Program-made: the position numbers and the translations under genes | Shown: positions 42,545 through 52,071 of the stretch, in pieces | Position numbering within the stretch: position 1 is the stretch's first letter | Layout: each line of letters opens with the position of its first letter | Source: Bryobacteraceae bacterium | Lineage (GTDB): Bacteria > Acidobacteriota > Terriglobia > Bryobacterales > Bryobacteraceae | Direction: 5' to 3' | Assembly: GCA_023384675.1 (NCBI GenBank) | Contig: JAHDVK010000004.1 | Span: 214,486-278,485, forward strand | DNA length: 64,000 nucleotides | The notes under the pieces: generated by a model | Database searches by the model: none | The model's input: only the letters and a program-made list of their open reading frames with translations | Told to the model about the DNA's origin: nothing

Positions 42545-42898
42545 ATGAAGAAGATTTGTGGATTCATGGGCGCCTTCGCGATGATGGCGATCTTGAGCGC
42601 GGCTCTCTGGGCGCATGACGACAAGATCCATAAGGCGACCATCGGGGAAGCCGCCGCCGTCGCCGCCGACGGGCTTGATCTGAAGACCAAGACCGGCGTG
42701 GTGAAGGTGAAGTATTCGAGCCGGACCAAGTTCGAGCGCGATAAGAAACCGGTGGACCGTTCCAACGTCCGCGCGGGAGAGGCGCTCGGCGTCATCGGAA
42801 ACAAGTTGCCCACCGGGGAATTGATGGCGATCGAGGTTCTCCTGGGACGCGATGTCCAGAAAGAACTCGATGAGCAGAAGGGTGGACATAAACACTAA
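42545..42898 (+). CDS. Small periplasmic protein ending in GGHKH, after the RND pump
   Basis: The 117-residue protein has a signal peptide (about 1-23, ALWAHDD). The remaining ~90 residues form a small beta-barrel-like sequence (KTGVVKVKYSSRTKFERDKKPVDRS, AGEALGVIGNKLPTGELMAIEV), like DUF5666-type OB-fold proteins, and the C terminus is Lys/His-rich (GGHKH). I chose ATG 42545 because GGGAGA precedes it and the signal peptide starts there. A metal-chaperone or periplasmic buffer role is inferred from position only. Confidence 0.78.
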   Translation: MKKICGFMGAFAMMAILSAALWAHDDKIHKATIGEAAAVAADGLDLKTKTGVVKVKYSSRTKFERDKKPVDRSNVRAGEALGVIGNKLPTGELMAIEVLLGRDVQKELDEQKGGHKH

Positions 42899-42942
42899 CC
42901 GGTGGCCGGTTTGATTCACCGAAGCGGCGTATTCATTGAGTC

Positions 42943-42993
42943 CGCCGGCTGGACGTGTCTGGAGATCGGCCGATCTCCCGTATCCAGCCGGCG
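42943..42993. repeat. Nested palindromic hairpin between efflux and DUF5009-like genes
   Basis: CGCCGGCTGGA (42943-42953) and TCCAGCCGGCG (42983-42993) form a perfect 11-bp stem. Inside it is the perfect 18-base palindrome GGAGATCGGCCGATCTCC (42961-42978). No T run follows, so this is not a standard terminator; it may be an mRNA-stability or regulatory structure, or a short palindromic repeat. Confidence 0.75.
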
Positions 42994-43053
42994 GCGCTGA
43001 ACACGCTCAACGTCCCTTCGCTGCGTTGAACTGCGGCCAGAAGGAGGGTCCGC

Positions 43054-44160
43054 TTGATTAATGCCAAAGCAGAGACTGGAACTGCCGGCCGGCTCGTCTC
43101 GATCGATCAACTCCGGGCCTACGCCATCTTTGGGATGGTCATCGTCAACGCGAAAGCCTTCTTTCTGGATCCGGTGCAATCCACTCTCGCGGGATCGCCC
43201 TTTGCAGAGTATTTCGGCCTCCTTCTCCATCAATTAAGCCATCATGATGCCGGGTTTACCTATGCGGACTCCATCGCGCCTCTGTTCGTCTTTGTCGTCG
43301 GCATGGCAATGCGCCTCTCCTGGCTCAAGAGGACTGCACGGGCCCACGACCCCTGGGCCGTGCGCCGTTCGATGGCCAAGCGTTTCTCTCTGCTGGTTCT
43401 GATCGCCTTCGCCATTTATCCCGGCTGGCTCTGGGATGCGCTGATGGACATCGGGCTGGCCGGCTTGCTCGCAATCATGCTGATCGACAAAAGGCCAGGC
43501 GTCCGCGCCGCCGCCGCCTTCGCTTTTGTCGCGGCATTCCAGTGCATTCACACCTTCACCTCGTACGGCACCTGGTCCTCCTTCGGGCGGTTCTCCATGG
43601 ATGATTCGGGGTACAAGCCCGTCCTCGTCCGGCTGCTGCCTCTCCACGAGGAACTGTTTCGCGCCAACCTGAACGGCGGACCGCTGGGACCCCTCAGTTG
43701 GGTGATGATGCTACTGTTCGGCGCGAATGCCTATGATCTGCTGGCGGGCGAAAGTCGCCGGAAGTTCGTCCGCACCTGCCTACTGTGGGTCTTCGGTTTG
43801 TGCTCCCTTGCACTGCTCCTGCAACTGGAATGGCCTGGCGTGAAAGAAGCCTGGCCCTTCTCCGCTCGTACGATGACCGCCCCCTTCCCGCTGTGGGCCA
43901 CCGGGCTCTGTATGTTCCAGCTTGTTGGGTTCCACCTGCTGTGTGACCGGCTTGGCGTGATTATTCCAACGTTTGCGGCGGTTGCACTGAACCCCCTCGC
44001 CATCTATATCGCCCAGCATCTGATCCTCGATGTCGCAGGCGGATTTAAGCCGGAACGATTGCGCCTGGCGGAAGGCGTTGCGGGTCTTGCGCTGTTCTGG
44101 ATCCTTTTCGCGTCCGCGGCCTGGTTCATGCGGAAGAAGGAGATCTACATCAAGCTCTGA
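43054..44160 (+). CDS. DUF5009/HGSNAT-like membrane acyltransferase
   Basis: The 368-residue polytopic protein resembles the heparan-alpha-glucosaminide N-acetyltransferase/NagX family: RLVSIDQLRAYAIFGMVIVN at the first helix, HHDAGFTYADSIAPLFVFVVGMAMRLS, then about ten membrane helices, and a final NPLAIYIAQHLILDV. The His in the early loop is the probable catalytic residue by family analogy. TTG start with a strong AGAAGGAGGG ribosome site five bases upstream. It lies between the metal-efflux genes and a receptor; a cell-surface sugar acylation role is possible. Confidence 0.85.
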   Translation: MINAKAETGTAGRLVSIDQLRAYAIFGMVIVNAKAFFLDPVQSTLAGSPFAEYFGLLLHQLSHHDAGFTYADSIAPLFVFVVGMAMRLSWLKRTARAHDPWAVRRSMAKRFSLLVLIAFAIYPGWLWDALMDIGLAGLLAIMLIDKRPGVRAAAAFAFVAAFQCIHTFTSYGTWSSFGRFSMDDSGYKPVLVRLLPLHEELFRANLNGGPLGPLSWVMMLLFGANAYDLLAGESRRKFVRTCLLWVFGLCSLALLLQLEWPGVKEAWPFSARTMTAPFPLWATGLCMFQLVGFHLLCDRLGVIIPTFAAVALNPLAIYIAQHLILDVAGGFKPERLRLAEGVAGLALFWILFASAAWFMRKKEIYIKL

Positions 44161-44241
44161 CCTGCTGGGGGCGCGCCACTCTGGCGGCCGGGAGAAGATG
44201 CGCGGGCACAATTCGTGTCGTCTTGTTAAGATGACACTGTT

Positions 44242-47200
44242 GTGCTGACGCGCCATCTCGCATTCCGCCGCGCGGTCGTTAGTCTCTGGGGCGCAGTTGT
44301 CCTGTCCCAACTTCTGCCGGCTCAGTCCACGAAAGCTGAACTCTATGGCACAGTTCGCGATGCCACGGGCCGGACCGTGCCGTCCGCAATCGTGGAACTC
44401 CTCGGCCATGGCGACGGGCAACTGAGACAGTCCGTCGCCAGCATGGACGGCAGTTATCATTTTCTGGCTCTGCCCGCGGGAAGGTTCCGGATCGACATCT
44501 TTGCCGAGGGATTTGCGCCGTTACGCCGGGATGGAATCGTCCTCCGGGTGGGCGACCGCCTGTCGCTGGATTTCGAACTTGAGGTGGGTGGCGCGGCGCA
44601 GGCGATCGAGGTCACAGCGGCGCCCGACCTGCTCCGGGCGAGCCGGGGCTCGGTGGGCTTCGTGGTCGAGCAGGAGAAGGTGGTGACGCTCCCATTGGAC
44701 GGGCGGGACTTCGTCCCGTTGATCGCGCTCGCTCCGGGCGTCAGTTTGCCTCCGGGTAGTGTCCTGCCGCGGATCAACGGCAGCCGCCCGCGAGTGACTG
44801 AGTATATCTACGACGGCATCAGCGTCCTGCAGCCCGAGCCGGGGCAGGTGGCCTATTATCCCGTCATTGACGCCATCGACGAGTTCCGCGTCGAGACCAA
44901 CAGCTACTCCGCCGAATACGGCCGTTCGAACGGCGGCGTGATCATGGTGAACCAGAAGTCCGGCTCGAATGAACTGCACGGAACGCTGTTCGAATTCTTC
45001 CGTAACGAGCGTCTGAATGCGCGCAACCTGTTTGCCGGAACCAAGCCGAAGCCGCGCTTCCGCCGCAACCAGTATGGCTTCGTTCTGGGCGGTCCTATTC
45101 GCAGAAACAAGACCTTCTTCTTCGGCGACTGGCAGGGAACGCGGCTCAGCACGGGTGTGGTGCGGATCAGTACGGTGCCGGCCACCACGGAACGCGATGG
45201 TGTCTTCACTATGTCCATTTACGATCCCGCCACGACCAGCCGTGCGTATTCGCGGTCGCCGTTTCCCGCCAACACGATTCCGGCGGACCGCTTTGACCGG
45301 GCGGCGCTCCACCTGGTGTCCCGCTATCCCGCGCCCAACGTGTTGAACGCCGCCGGAGCCACGCCCGCCGCGAACAATTACCGCAGGCTTGGCAACAACA
45401 ACACAGCGGCGGACCAACTCGACGGCAGGATCGACCATTACTTCACTTCCAACCACCGCTTCTTCACCCGCTACTCGTTCATGCGCGATGACAGCACGCC
45501 CACGCCCCCACTCCCGGACGGCAGCGGCGCGCTGACTTCGGGTGTGATCGGAGACACGCTGACGCGCGCCGGCAGCCTGGCTGCCGAGCATAGCTGGACC
45601 GTCACACCTTCCGCCGTGAATTTGCTGCGCTTCGGCTACACCCGTCGCGGCTTCGAACGCGAGTCGCTCCGCACGGGCCAAACCGCCAGTCAGGCTACGC
45701 AGGTCCCAAACATCCCCGTTACTTCGTTTTCCGACGCGCTGCCCACGTTCGACGTGGTGGGTTTTCAGCAACTCGGCCCGCCCGCCAGCGCCAACTCGCG
45801 CTTCAGCACTTCGGTGACGCAGTTGATTAACACGTTCTCCTGGATTCATGGGCGCCACAGCCTGAAAGCCGGCGCGGATCTCCGCCTTGCCACCCTCGAC
45901 ATCCTGCAGCCGCCCAGCCCGGCAGGGCACTTCCGGTTCACCAATGTTTTCACCGCCGGGCTCACTCCGGCAGGCTCGGTGATGGCTTCGACGGGCAACA
46001 GCCTCGCGTCATTCCTCCTCGGCCAAACCAGCCGCTTTTCCATCGACGCCCAACCCGAAACACTGAAGCCGCGCGCCTCCATCGCCGAATTCTTCCTCCA
46101 GGAGGACTGGCAAGCCACCCGGCGTCTCGCTCTGAGCCTGGGCGTCCGTTACACGCTCAACTTCCCCTCGACCGTCGCGGGCGACCGCGGCGCGGTCTTC
46201 AATCTCGATTCGCAGCGCCTCGAGTTTTTGGGCGTGAACGGAGTGCCGCGATCAGTCCGGGATCTCGAGAGGGGGAATCTCGCTCCGCGTCTGGGCGTGG
46301 CCTTCCGGGTCACGGATTCGTTCGTTCTCCGCTCCGGGTATGGTCTTACGTGGATTGAACAGGCCGGGATCACGACACCGTTCACCACGCCGCTCTTTCC
46401 TTTCATCCAGACTCTCGGCGAACAGTCGCTCGACAATCTGACGCCGGCGTTCATTCTGGCCCAAGGTCCAACCGTACGATTGCAGGCCCCCGGCCCAGAC
46501 TCCGGTCTGGGCCAGGGCGTCTTTGGCGTTCAGCGTGATAACGGCAGCGGCTATGCGCAGCAATGGAACTTCATGCTGCAGAGGACCTGGGGAAACGACT
46601 GGAGCGTCGAGGCGGGCTACCTCGGCTCGAAGCTGACCCGGTTGGGCGTGCCGGACGTCAACCTGAACCAACTCACGGTGGAACAGCTTGCCCTCGGCTC
46701 GTCGCTCACCCAACAGGTGCCCAACCCCTTCTTTGAACAACTCCCACCGAACACCTCGCTCAGCACGCCGGCGATTGCCCGCGGGCAACTTCTGCGCCCC
46801 TATCCCCGGTTCACCACCGTGGCCCTGTATCGCAATAACGTTGGCCACTCGACCTACCATTCATTCCAGGCGCGGATCGAGAAGCGCTTCATCCGGGGCC
46901 TCACCTTCACAGGCTCTTACACCTTTTCGCGCCTGATTGACGACGCTGGAGCCGTCTTCGATTCGGCCATCCTGACAGGTCCGGTGATGAACTTCCAGGC
47001 TGCCGACAGTCACAACAAGCGCCTGGAGAAGGATGTCTCCACCGGCAACATCCCTCACGTCTTCTCCAGCGGCTTTGTTTATGAACTGCCGTTCGGACGG
47101 GGGCGCGCCGTGCCGCTCAGTGGGTGGCGGGATTGGGTGTCCGGGGGATGGCAGGTTGCGGGTGTGGTCCGGTTGCAGTCGGGGAGTCCGGTGGCTGTCA

Positions 47201-47586
47201 CCCAGGCCACGAACCTGAACGCCTTCGCCGGATTCGGCATCCAGCGGCCGAACCGCGTGGCGAACCCGGCGCTTTCTCCTGCCGAGAGATCCACCGCGCG
47301 TTGGTTTAACACCGCCGCTTTTGCTCAGGCGCCGCAGTTCACCATCGGCAACAGTTCCCGCAATCCGGTCCACGGTCCCGGCTATCGGACGGCCGATGTG
47401 ATGGTGGGCAAATCCTTCACCCTGCGCGAGGGCCTCATTGCGGAGTTCCGGGCCGAGGCTTTCAACGTGACCAACACCCCGCCGCTCGGCAACCCGAACG
47501 GGAGTTTCGGCGCCCCGGGCTTCGGCGCCATCACCACCGCGCTCGACCCTCGCGTCTTCGAGTTCGTACTCAGGCTGAGGTTCTGA
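44242..47586 (+). CDS. Oar-like TonB-dependent receptor, large
   Basis: The 1114-residue outer-membrane protein has a signal peptide (about 10-29, LPAQS). It has a carboxypeptidase-regulatory-like domain (about 33-115, ELYGTVRDATGRTVPSAIVEL), a plug (LPLDGRDFVPLIALAPGVSLPPGS; YDGISVLQPEPGQ; VETNSYSAEYGRSNGGVIMV) and a large barrel. The end FVLRLRF has the C-terminal phenylalanine. The GTG start is used; no better start precedes the signal. It lacks an adjacent two-component system but is followed 41 bases later by an XRE-PBP regulator that could control it. The substrate is unknown. Confidence 0.92.
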   Translation: MLTRHLAFRRAVVSLWGAVVLSQLLPAQSTKAELYGTVRDATGRTVPSAIVELLGHGDGQLRQSVASMDGSYHFLALPAGRFRIDIFAEGFAPLRRDGIVLRVGDRLSLDFELEVGGAAQAIEVTAAPDLLRASRGSVGFVVEQEKVVTLPLDGRDFVPLIALAPGVSLPPGSVLPRINGSRPRVTEYIYDGISVLQPEPGQVAYYPVIDAIDEFRVETNSYSAEYGRSNGGVIMVNQKSGSNELHGTLFEFFRNERLNARNLFAGTKPKPRFRRNQYGFVLGGPIRRNKTFFFGDWQGTRLSTGVVRISTVPATTERDGVFTMSIYDPATTSRAYSRSPFPANTIPADRFDRAALHLVSRYPAPNVLNAAGATPAANNYRRLGNNNTAADQLDGRIDHYFTSNHRFFTRYSFMRDDSTPTPPLPDGSGALTSGVIGDTLTRAGSLAAEHSWTVTPSAVNLLRFGYTRRGFERESLRTGQTASQATQVPNIPVTSFSDALPTFDVVGFQQLGPPASANSRFSTSVTQLINTFSWIHGRHSLKAGADLRLATLDILQPPSPAGHFRFTNVFTAGLTPAGSVMASTGNSLASFLLGQTSRFSIDAQPETLKPRASIAEFFLQEDWQATRRLALSLGVRYTLNFPSTVAGDRGAVFNLDSQRLEFLGVNGVPRSVRDLERGNLAPRLGVAFRVTDSFVLRSGYGLTWIEQAGITTPFTTPLFPFIQTLGEQSLDNLTPAFILAQGPTVRLQAPGPDSGLGQGVFGVQRDNGSGYAQQWNFMLQRTWGNDWSVEAGYLGSKLTRLGVPDVNLNQLTVEQLALGSSLTQQVPNPFFEQLPPNTSLSTPAIARGQLLRPYPRFTTVALYRNNVGHSTYHSFQARIEKRFIRGLTFTGSYTFSRLIDDAGAVFDSAILTGPVMNFQAADSHNKRLEKDVSTGNIPHVFSSGFVYELPFGRGRAVPLSGWRDWVSGGWQVAGVVRLQSGSPVAVTQATNLNAFAGFGIQRPNRVANPALSPAERSTARWFNTAAFAQAPQFTIGNSSRNPVHGPGYRTADVMVGKSFTLREGLIAEFRAEAFNVTNTPPLGNPNGSFGAPGFGAITTALDPRVFEFVLRLRF

Positions 47587-47627
47587 TTCCAGTTCCCTCG
47601 GACTGCGCTACATTGGGGCGACAAGCG

Positions 47628-48749
47628 ATGCAATCGAGCGTGAAGAACCAGCTTGGGGCGGTACGCCGCGGCCGCGGCGTGGGGGCGGCAGAACTGGCAA
47701 GGCGGGTGGGTGTGAGCCGCCAGACCATCTATGCGATCGAAGCCGGCTCGTTTGTCCCGAACACCGAGGTGGCGCTGCGGTTGGCGCATGAGCTCGAAGT
47801 GGCGGTCGATGCCCTGTTCACGCTCGAAGCCGAGGGACCCTTCCGGCGGAAACCGATCAAGGCCGAGGTGCTCAGCCCAAGCGCGCCGGTCGCCGGGCAA
47901 GGCGTGCAAATCTGCCGCGTGGGCGATCGTCTGGTGAGCGTTCCGGTGAACGCCGTGCCCTACTTTCTCCCGGAGGCCGACGGCATCATCGCGAAGCCCG
48001 GGCGCAAGGCCGGCACCGCCGAACTCATGGTGTTCTCCCCGGAAGAGGGCTCCACGAAACGCCTGGTGCTGGCCGGCTGTGACCCCGCCACGGGACTGCT
48101 GGCGCGCATGGTCGAGCGCGAGGCGGGTGTCGAGGTGATCTCCGCCGCCGCTTCCAGCCGGCTCGCCTTGAACTGGCTCCTGGACGGCAAAGTCCACGTC
48201 GCCGGCAGCCATCTCAAGGATGCCGAAACCGGTGAGTTCAATTTGCCGATCCTGCGGCGCGACTATCCGGGAGAGGACTTCGCGGTCGTCACTTTCGCGC
48301 GTTGGGAGGAAGGCTACGTGACCGCCAAGGCCAATCCCGCAAAAATCAGGACCGCCGCGGATCTGGCCCGGCCAAAGATCCGCCTGGTGAACCGCGAGGT
48401 GGGCGCGGGCAGCCGGGCACTGCTCGACTATCTGCTCGCACAAGCCGGAATCCCCACTGCGAAGGTCAATGGCTATGATCGGATCGCCTTCGGCCACCTG
48501 GCTGCGGCTTACGCAGTGCACGCAGGCGAAGCCGACTGCTGCATCGCCACGCGCGCCGCCGCCCAGGCTTTTGGCCTCGACTTCATCCCCGTCCAAAGCG
48601 AGCGTTATGACTTCGTCGTCCGTCGCAGGAATCTCGATCTGCCAGCTGTTCAGAGTCTCCTTGATGTGCTGATGAAAGCGAAACTCCGCCGGAAACTGGA
48701 AGTGCTTGCAGGCTACGACACATCGCAGACCGGCGTCGTGCAGGCATAG
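47628..48749 (+). CDS. XRE-HTH regulator with periplasmic-binding-protein-like effector domain
   Basis: The protein has 373 residues with the ATG at 47628; a TTG fifteen bases upstream is less likely. Residues about 1-60 form an XRE helix-turn-helix (NQLGAVRRGRGVGAAELARRVGVSRQTIYAIE). The C-terminal two thirds is a PBP-like domain (LVLAGCDPATGLLARMVEREAGVEV; AGSRALLDYLLAQAGIP; VHAGEADCCIATRAAA), of the type found in molybdopterin-related and LysR-like regulators. It probably senses a small anion and regulates the receptor upstream or itself. A short terminator follows. Confidence 0.86.
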   Translation: MQSSVKNQLGAVRRGRGVGAAELARRVGVSRQTIYAIEAGSFVPNTEVALRLAHELEVAVDALFTLEAEGPFRRKPIKAEVLSPSAPVAGQGVQICRVGDRLVSVPVNAVPYFLPEADGIIAKPGRKAGTAELMVFSPEEGSTKRLVLAGCDPATGLLARMVEREAGVEVISAAASSRLALNWLLDGKVHVAGSHLKDAETGEFNLPILRRDYPGEDFAVVTFARWEEGYVTAKANPAKIRTAADLARPKIRLVNREVGAGSRALLDYLLAQAGIPTAKVNGYDRIAFGHLAAAYAVHAGEADCCIATRAAAQAFGLDFIPVQSERYDFVVRRRNLDLPAVQSLLDVLMKAKLRRKLEVLAGYDTSQTGVVQA

Positions 48750-48759
48750 CTTCGCGCAG

Positions 48760-48782
48760 CGCCCGGAGGGCCTCTTTTTTCT
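48760..48782. terminator. Short bidirectional terminator between regulator and kdpE
   Basis: GCCC-GGA-GGGC followed by CTCTTTTTTCTC reads as a small rho-independent terminator on the plus strand. It lies in the 61-base gap between two converging genes and may also serve the kdpE side, though no T run exists there on the minus strand. Confidence 0.5.
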
Positions 48783-48810
48783 CTGCGGGGCGCCAACCGG
48801 GCGCCATGGA

Positions 48811-49506
48811 CTACTCCACCATGAACCGGTAGCCCACGCCGGGTTCGGTGCGCAGGTGGCGCGGGCGGGCCGGGTCGGTCTCCAACTTACGGCGCAGGTG
48901 CCCCATATAGACGCGAAGATACTGCGCCTGTTCGCTGTGCTGGGGCCCCCAGACCTCGATGAGCAGTTGCCTTTGGGTGACGACCTTGCCCGCGTGCCGG
49001 ATCAGCGTCTCCAGCATCCGGAACTCGATGGGTGTCAGATGGACTTCCGCTCCGCCGGCACGGACGACTCGCGCCTCCAAGTCGACCATGATGTCGCCAG
49101 CGCGAAAGGTCGTGCCTTCGGACCCGTCCCGGATGGTGGCGGCCCGCCGCAGCGCTGCGCGGATGCGCGCCAGCAGTTCTCCCACCGCGAATGGCTTGCT
49201 CACGAAATCATCTGCGCCGAGATCAAGGGCCTCGATTTTGTCCTTCTCCTGCCCCCGGGCGGACAGCACGATGATGGGTGTCTGGGTGCTGAGCCGCAGA
49301 ACCCGGATCACTTCCAGCCCATCGGTATCGGGTAAGCCGAGATCGAGCAGAATCAGGTCCGGCTGGCGTGCTTGCGCTTGCGCGATGCCTTCCGTTGCCG
49401 TGACCGCCTCGTGATAACGGAACTGCTCGGCGGCCAGCGTGGCGCGCAGGAAACGCCGGATTTGCGGATCATCCTCGACGATCAGGATCTCGGGCGCGTT
49501 AGTCAA
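48811..49506 (-). CDS. kdpE: KdpE, OmpR-family potassium response regulator
   Basis: The 231-residue protein is of KdpE type: receiver E11/D12/D13, phosphoacceptor D55 (LILLDLGLPDTDG), VLSARGQEKDKIEALDLGADDFVSKPF, and a winged helix with LTPIEFRMLETLIRHAG, VWGPQHSEQAQYLRVYMGHLRRKLE and EPGVGYRFM, all characteristic of KdpE. I chose a TTG start at 49506 because GGAGGT lies five bases before it. It overlaps the end of the kdpD reading frame by eight bases, so it was translationally coupled to kdpD. It appears intact even though the rest of the operon is broken. Confidence 0.93.
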   Translation of the reverse strand: MTNAPEILIVEDDPQIRRFLRATLAAEQFRYHEAVTATEGIAQAQARQPDLILLDLGLPDTDGLEVIRVLRLSTQTPIIVLSARGQEKDKIEALDLGADDFVSKPFAVGELLARIRAALRRAATIRDGSEGTTFRAGDIMVDLEARVVRAGGAEVHLTPIEFRMLETLIRHAGKVVTQRQLLIEVWGPQHSEQAQYLRVYMGHLRRKLETDPARPRHLRTEPGVGYRFMVE

Positions 49507-52071
49507 CCGGGACCTCCGGAGGCGGGCCCGGTTGGGGCAACCGGATCCGGACGACGGCTCCCCCCTCCGGCTGGTTGGCCGCATCGATGCGGCCTCCGTG
49601 CGCAGTCACAATGGCACGGCAGATCGGCAGGCCGAGTCCCGCGCCACATGCCCCCGCCGCCCGCCCGCGGTAGAACTTGTCCCACACCAGGAGTTCTTCG
49701 CCGGAGGCGAACCCAGGTCCGGAATCGCTGATCTCCATGGCCACTCCCTCATTGTCTTCCCAGGCGGCGATCGAAATGGGGGAGCCGGCAGGCGTGTACT
49801 TTGACGCATTCTCCAACAGGTTCCAGAGGACCTGTTCGAACAAGACCGCGTCAACGGAAACCATCAGGTCGGGAGGCAGGCTGGTGGTGACCTTGCGGCC
49901 TTCAAGTACGCGATCGAGCCGGGTTAACGCCGCGCCGGTCAGTTCTTCCAGCGGATACCATTCCCGCCTGACCTGCACGCTGCCGGCTTCAATCCGGGTC
50001 ATTTCGAGCAGGTTGTTCACCAGGCGGCTCAGCCTCTCGGCTTCGGATTCGATGCTTTCAAGCAACTCGTGTCGGGTGTCCTCGCTGAGTTGTTGGCTCT
50101 GCGATCTGAGACTGCTGGCCGCGCCCGTGATGGCCGCGAGTGGGGTCCGCAGGTCGTGAGAAACCGCACTGAGCAGACTGCTGCGCATTTGCTCGGTTTC
50201 CGCGCGGAGCTGCGCTTCGCGGGCGGCGTCCGCGGATTGAGCACGTTCGATGGCAAGGGCCGTCTGGCTGGCGAAGATATCGAGCAGATGGAACTGCTCC
50301 GGCGAGTCGAGATGGGCGGACTCCTCGGGGACGACGGCCAACACGCCCACATGGCCCTGCGAGCCCTTCAGCGGAAGATAGAGGGTGGTGGCGCCGGGCA
50401 GTGTGTCTGTTCCCTTGCCCGCCTTCTGGCCGTGGTCAAAGGCCCACTGCGCGATGCCGGCTTCGCCAGCCGGAACGGGAAGATCATCCGTCGTGCGCTG
50501 GTCAAGCGAAATCTTGCCGCCCTCTTCGGGAAAAACATGACGATTCGCGTGCCGAAGACCTCCCGGGCGATAGTGGTGGCGGCGCGGGCGGCTTCCATCC
50601 AGCGGGTCTCGCTGCTCAACTGTCTGGTGAGCCGGTACAAAGCCTGGGTGCGGGCCTCCCGCTGGGACGCATGTTCCGCCTGCAACCGGACTCTGATCGT
50701 CAAAGAAGCGATAAGCCCGGCCACAATCAGCATGACCGCAAAGGTCAGGAGATATTCGTAGTCGGAGACCGCGAAAGTCAGATAAGGCGGCACACAGAAC
50801 AGGTCGAAGGCCGCCACGCTCAGCACACACGAGAACAGCGCCACCCCACGGCTGGACCGCATCGCCACAGCGACGACGCCCAGAAAGTAGAACATCGCCA
50901 GGTTAACGGGATTCAGGGCACCTCGCAGTGGAATGGACACTGCCGTGGTGAGAGCGACGATGGCCGCCGCCCATGCCACCTCCCGCCACGGGAATGGCTC
51001 CGCGCGCGCCACTTGCGGCGTTGGGGGCATGGGGGCTTCGGTTTCACCGGAGATGGCGATGATCTCAATGTCACCGCTCTTGGCCACCAGATCGTCGAAG
51101 ACCGAGCCCCTCCAGAGGCGCTTCCACAGCGGCCCCGCCTGCTTGCCGAGCACGATGCGCGAGACGTTGCGCGAACGGGCGTAATCAAGCAGGGCGTCGG
51201 CGACGTTCGGGCCCGTCAGGGTGACCGTCTCGGCACCCATCCGGTCTCCGAGGCGGAGAGCGGACTGGACCCTGCGGCGCGTCTCCTCGCTGGCTCCGGC
51301 CTGCGCCGGAGTCTCGACGTAGGCGACGATCCATTCCGCATCCAGGCGCTCAGCGATGCGTTTGGCCGAACGAATCAGCTTCGCCGAAAACGGACTGGGG
51401 CCGACGGAGACGATCAGGCGTTCAGTGACCGGCCAACTGGAGCGGATCGAGTGGTCCCACCGGTAGAGTCGCATCTGTGCGTCGACGCGGTCGGCCGTGC
51501 GCCGCAGGGCAAGCTCCCGGAGTGCAATCAGGTTCCCCGGACGGAAGAAGCCTGTCATGGCGCGCTGTGCCTGATCAGGCACGTACACCTTGCCTTCCTC
51601 CATCCGCTTGCGCAGTTCCTCGACGGGGAGGTCAATCAGTTCTATGTCATCGGCCTGGTCGAGGACTGAGTCGGGCAATGTCTCGCGCACGACGATGCCG
51701 GTGATCTGTGCGACCACATCGTTGAGGCTGTCCAGATGCTGAACATTGAGCGTCGTGTAGACGTCAATGCCGGCGTCGATCAATTCGAAGACATCCTGCC
51801 AGCGTTTGCCGCGGCCTTCGGCCATCGCTTCGGCGAAATTGCCAAACAGAACCGTGAACCAGAGCCAGAGGCTGATGGAGAGAATGAAGCCGGCGGGCGC
51901 CTCGCCCTGTCCGGCAAGGGCCTGAGCGCCCAGCGCCGCAGTCAGCAGGCTCCCCACGAAGACGACGAACACCACCGGGTTCCGCATCTGGTGGCGGGGG
52001 TCGAGCTTGCGAAACGAGTCGCGGAGCGCCTGACGGACGATGTCGCCCTCGAATAGGTTGCGCTTTGTCAT
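49499..52071 (-). pseudogene. kdpD: In-frame kdpB'-'kdpD fusion with a frameshift (decayed kdpB-kdpC-kdpD)
   Basis: Residues 1-88 read as the KdpB N terminus ([40 protein letters not shown]). The next residues, [31 protein letters not shown], are KdpD from just after its Walker region. The missing segment is the rest of KdpB, all of KdpC and about 130 residues of KdpD, including Walker A and B; the junction is at about 51803-51810. The fusion then continues as normal KdpD: USP domain, four membrane helices, GAF. At 50531-50535 a run of five T (minus strand) changes frame after IVMFFP; kinase motifs continue in the other frame (SAVSHDLRTPLAAI, LLENASKYTP, GAGLGLPICRAI). Two lesions make a working KdpD unlikely. 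Confidence 0.9.

Noticed and set aside
49499..50830. Independent histidine kinase gene
   Set aside because: Its first ~100 residues are out-of-frame KdpD sequence; homology starts only after the T-run frameshift, and no ribosome site marks an internal start.
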